From Nitrospira japonica (GTDB lineage: Bacteria; Nitrospirota; Thermodesulfovibrionia; Thermodesulfovibrionales; SM23-35): a DNA stretch of 56,353 nt. A program made the position numbers and the translations under genes. The DNA lies in assembly GCA_020725385.1 (NCBI GenBank), contig DYFC01000031.1:1-56353 (forward strand), given 5' to 3'. Below the pieces are notes generated by a model. It was not told where the DNA came from. It worked only from the letters and a program-made list of their open reading frames with translations, and ran no database searches. This document shows positions 55,044-56,353 of the stretch, piece by piece; position 1 is the first letter of the stretch, and every line of letters starts with the position of its first letter.

Positions 55044-56255
55044 ATGTATTCTGAAAATCATATAGAAGTTAAATACTATATCAAAACCCGAATTGAACTT
55101 GAAAAAGCAGCTGATACTATAGCTGCACTTCAATCAATAGGCGTATGGTCAGGAATTGGAGAACGCTTTAAATCAACTTTGTATAAATATGCAGCTAAAG
55201 TAATTGAAGTCTTAAATATTGAAAAAGGACAGGAATCTTCGGGTTTTATTAAGATTGCATTTCCTTATGTGAATTTTGGTTTTAATATCCCGAATCTTCT
55301 AAGTACTGTTGCTGGTGAATTATATGAAATGAATATTTTCAGTTCAATAAAATTGCTTGATATTGAATTCCCTCCTTCATACTTGAGTAATTTCACCGGC
55401 CCTAAATTTGGTATTAAAGGGTGCAGAGATATTTTAGGAATTTTTGGAAGGCCAATAATTGGTGCTATTATAAAACCATGTGTTGGACTTTCAGCAAAAG
55501 AATTAGCAGAACTTGCTTATGAAGGATTTTCTGGCGGTGTTGATTTTATAAAGGACGATGAATTGCTTACGGATGCTTCTTATAATACTGTTTCTGAAAG
55601 AGTAAAAAAAGTAACGGAAAAAATAAAACAGGTTGAAGATGAAACAGGCGAGAAAAAAATGTATGCCTTTAATATAACAGGAAGACTTGATAGGCTTAGA
55701 GAACTTCATGATGCTGTTGTTAAAAATGGTGGAAAATGTATAATGATTAATGCAGCAGCAGTAGGATTAGAAGCTATGCGGGAACTTGTGGAATATTCAG
55801 AATTGCCAATTCATTGCCACAGAGTTTTTTCTGCGGTATTAGTCAGAAATAATCTTTTTAGTGTCAGTTTCCCTTTGCTTACAAAACTTTTTAGACTGTG
55901 CGGGGCAGATCAAATTCATTGCGGTGCTATACAGGGAAAGCTTTTTGAAAATGACGATGAAGTACTTTTAAATATGAATGAATGTACAAAAGAATTTTAT
56001 AATATAAAACCTGCGATTCCTATAAGTTCAGGTGGACAATGGGCTGGTAAGGCGCCTGTTAATGCGCATAAAATCGGACATTATGATTTTCTTCACCTTG
56101 CAGGTTCAGGAATTTATTCCCATCCTGATGGACCTTTTGCTGGAGCAAGAAGTATGAAACAGGCATGGGATGCTGTTTTGAAAGGGATTACTTTAGAAGA
56201 ATATGCTAAAGAACACGATGAATTAAAAAAAGCAATTGAGTTTTTTGGAAATTAA
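55044..56255 (+). CDS. RuBisCO-like protein (RLP, probably form IV)
   Basis: The 403-residue protein has the RuBisCO large-subunit fold. Using spinach numbering by eye: Lys175 is present in AIIKPCVGLS; the carbamate Lys201 and metal ligands Asp203 and Glu204 are in GGVDFIKDDE; His294/Arg295 are in HCHRVFS; His327 in QIHCGAIQGK; Lys334 in the same loop; Ser379-Gly381 in SSGGQW. However, Lys177 is Cys, His298 is Ser and Glu60 is apparently Leu, so carboxylation is unlikely. Enolase-like or isomerase-like chemistry on a sugar phosphate is plausible. It lies 8 bp after moeA with no strong ribosome site, so it is co-transcribed. The substrate is unknown. Confidence 0.88.
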   Translation: MYSENHIEVKYYIKTRIELEKAADTIAALQSIGVWSGIGERFKSTLYKYAAKVIEVLNIEKGQESSGFIKIAFPYVNFGFNIPNLLSTVAGELYEMNIFSSIKLLDIEFPPSYLSNFTGPKFGIKGCRDILGIFGRPIIGAIIKPCVGLSAKELAELAYEGFSGGVDFIKDDELLTDASYNTVSERVKKVTEKIKQVEDETGEKKMYAFNITGRLDRLRELHDAVVKNGGKCIMINAAAVGLEAMRELVEYSELPIHCHRVFSAVLVRNNLFSVSFPLLTKLFRLCGADQIHCGAIQGKLFENDDEVLLNMNECTKEFYNIKPAIPISSGGQWAGKAPVNAHKIGHYDFLHLAGSGIYSHPDGPFAGARSMKQAWDAVLKGITLEEYAKEHDELKKAIEFFGN

Positions 56256-56301
56256 AAAGGAAGATGAAACTAATATCTAAAAACAATCTGTTAGGAATTT
56301 T

Positions 56302-56335
56302 TTAAAAGTGAACTGTTTACGAATTAAAAGTGAAC
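56302..56335. repeat. Direct repeat TTAAAAGTGAAC near the window edge
   Basis: Two perfect copies, 56302-56313 and 56324-56335, lie 22 bp apart, that is two helical turns. GAACA at 56332-56336 and TGTTC at 56345-56349 form an inverted pair. The sequence resembles the terminal repeats of some IS21-family elements, but the window ends here. Confidence 0.5.
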
Positions 56336-56353
56336 ACCCATAATTGTTCTTTA

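Noticed and set aside
1..56353. CRISPR array, prophage or intact insertion sequence
   Set aside because: No regularly spaced repeats, phage structural genes, integrase or transposase frames are seen.

Overview
This is a chromosomal window of low GC content (about one third G+C by eye) from a diderm, motile bacterium. The evidence is a Wza/Wzc-type polysaccharide export pair, class A PBP1A, an LptM-like lipoprotein next to argH, two chemoreceptors behind flagellar-type sigma-28 promoters, and a sigma-54-type promoter. The split atpBE pair, the TrxB/protein-disulfide-oxidoreductase pair, a RuBisCO-like protein, a c-type-heme chemoreceptor and a B12-radical SAM enzyme suggest an anaerobic or microaerophilic lineage. 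My best guess is a Nitrospirota (Thermodesulfovibrionia-like) or deltaproteobacterial-grade genome. This is inference from gene content only. I see no intact mobile element, prophage or CRISPR array.

Layout. 0-5.4 kb: end of an exopolysaccharide cluster (Wza-like exporter, Wzc/BY-kinase, O-antigen-ligase/TPR protein). 5.4-8.9 kb: a REP-like palindromic repeat, an unrecognised protein, a YfcE-like phosphoesterase and a hybrid histidine kinase. 9-14.3 kb: chemotaxis block (cheW, MCP; heme/CZB-type MCP, HDOD protein), each half with its own near-consensus FliA promoter. 14.3-17.8 kb (minus strand): atpE, atpB, PBP1A. 17.8-25.8 kb: a tiny Cys-tailed peptide gene, a LamG protein with an IPTL-CTERM-like tail, class II photolyase, dnaE, accA, a small unknown and a TusA-like protein. 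25.97-26.14 kb: a strongly structured, apparently noncoding transcription unit with a -24/-12 promoter and a built-in terminator. 26.2-31.6 kb: uvrC operon with a coiled-coil exported protein and a PfkB kinase, an APH-type kinase, a PAS-only protein and a small unknown protein. 31.6-33.9 kb: PDO/TrxB thiol redox pair and a secreted beta/gamma-crystallin. 34.4-39.9 kb: gltB and a radical SAM protein. 39.9-44 kb (minus): DUF4388-argH-lipoprotein operon and smr-ybgC operon. 44-48.5 kb: B12-radical SAM, YkgJ-type protein and a PriA homologue that has lost its ATPase motifs. 48.5-56.3 kb: TPR protein, ispE, tRNA-Gln, prs, rplY, pth, moeA and a RuBisCO-like protein.

The items most worth a second look are the sigma-54-type structured RNA at about 26.0 kb, the ATPase-dead PriA, the heme plus zinc chemoreceptor, the RuBisCO-like protein beside moeA, the CX4CX2C B12-radical SAM enzyme, a series of genes whose promoters place the transcript start on the start codon (leaderless candidates), and a perfect 33-nt palindrome inside dnaE. 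All functional calls come from reading the sequence; no database search was run.
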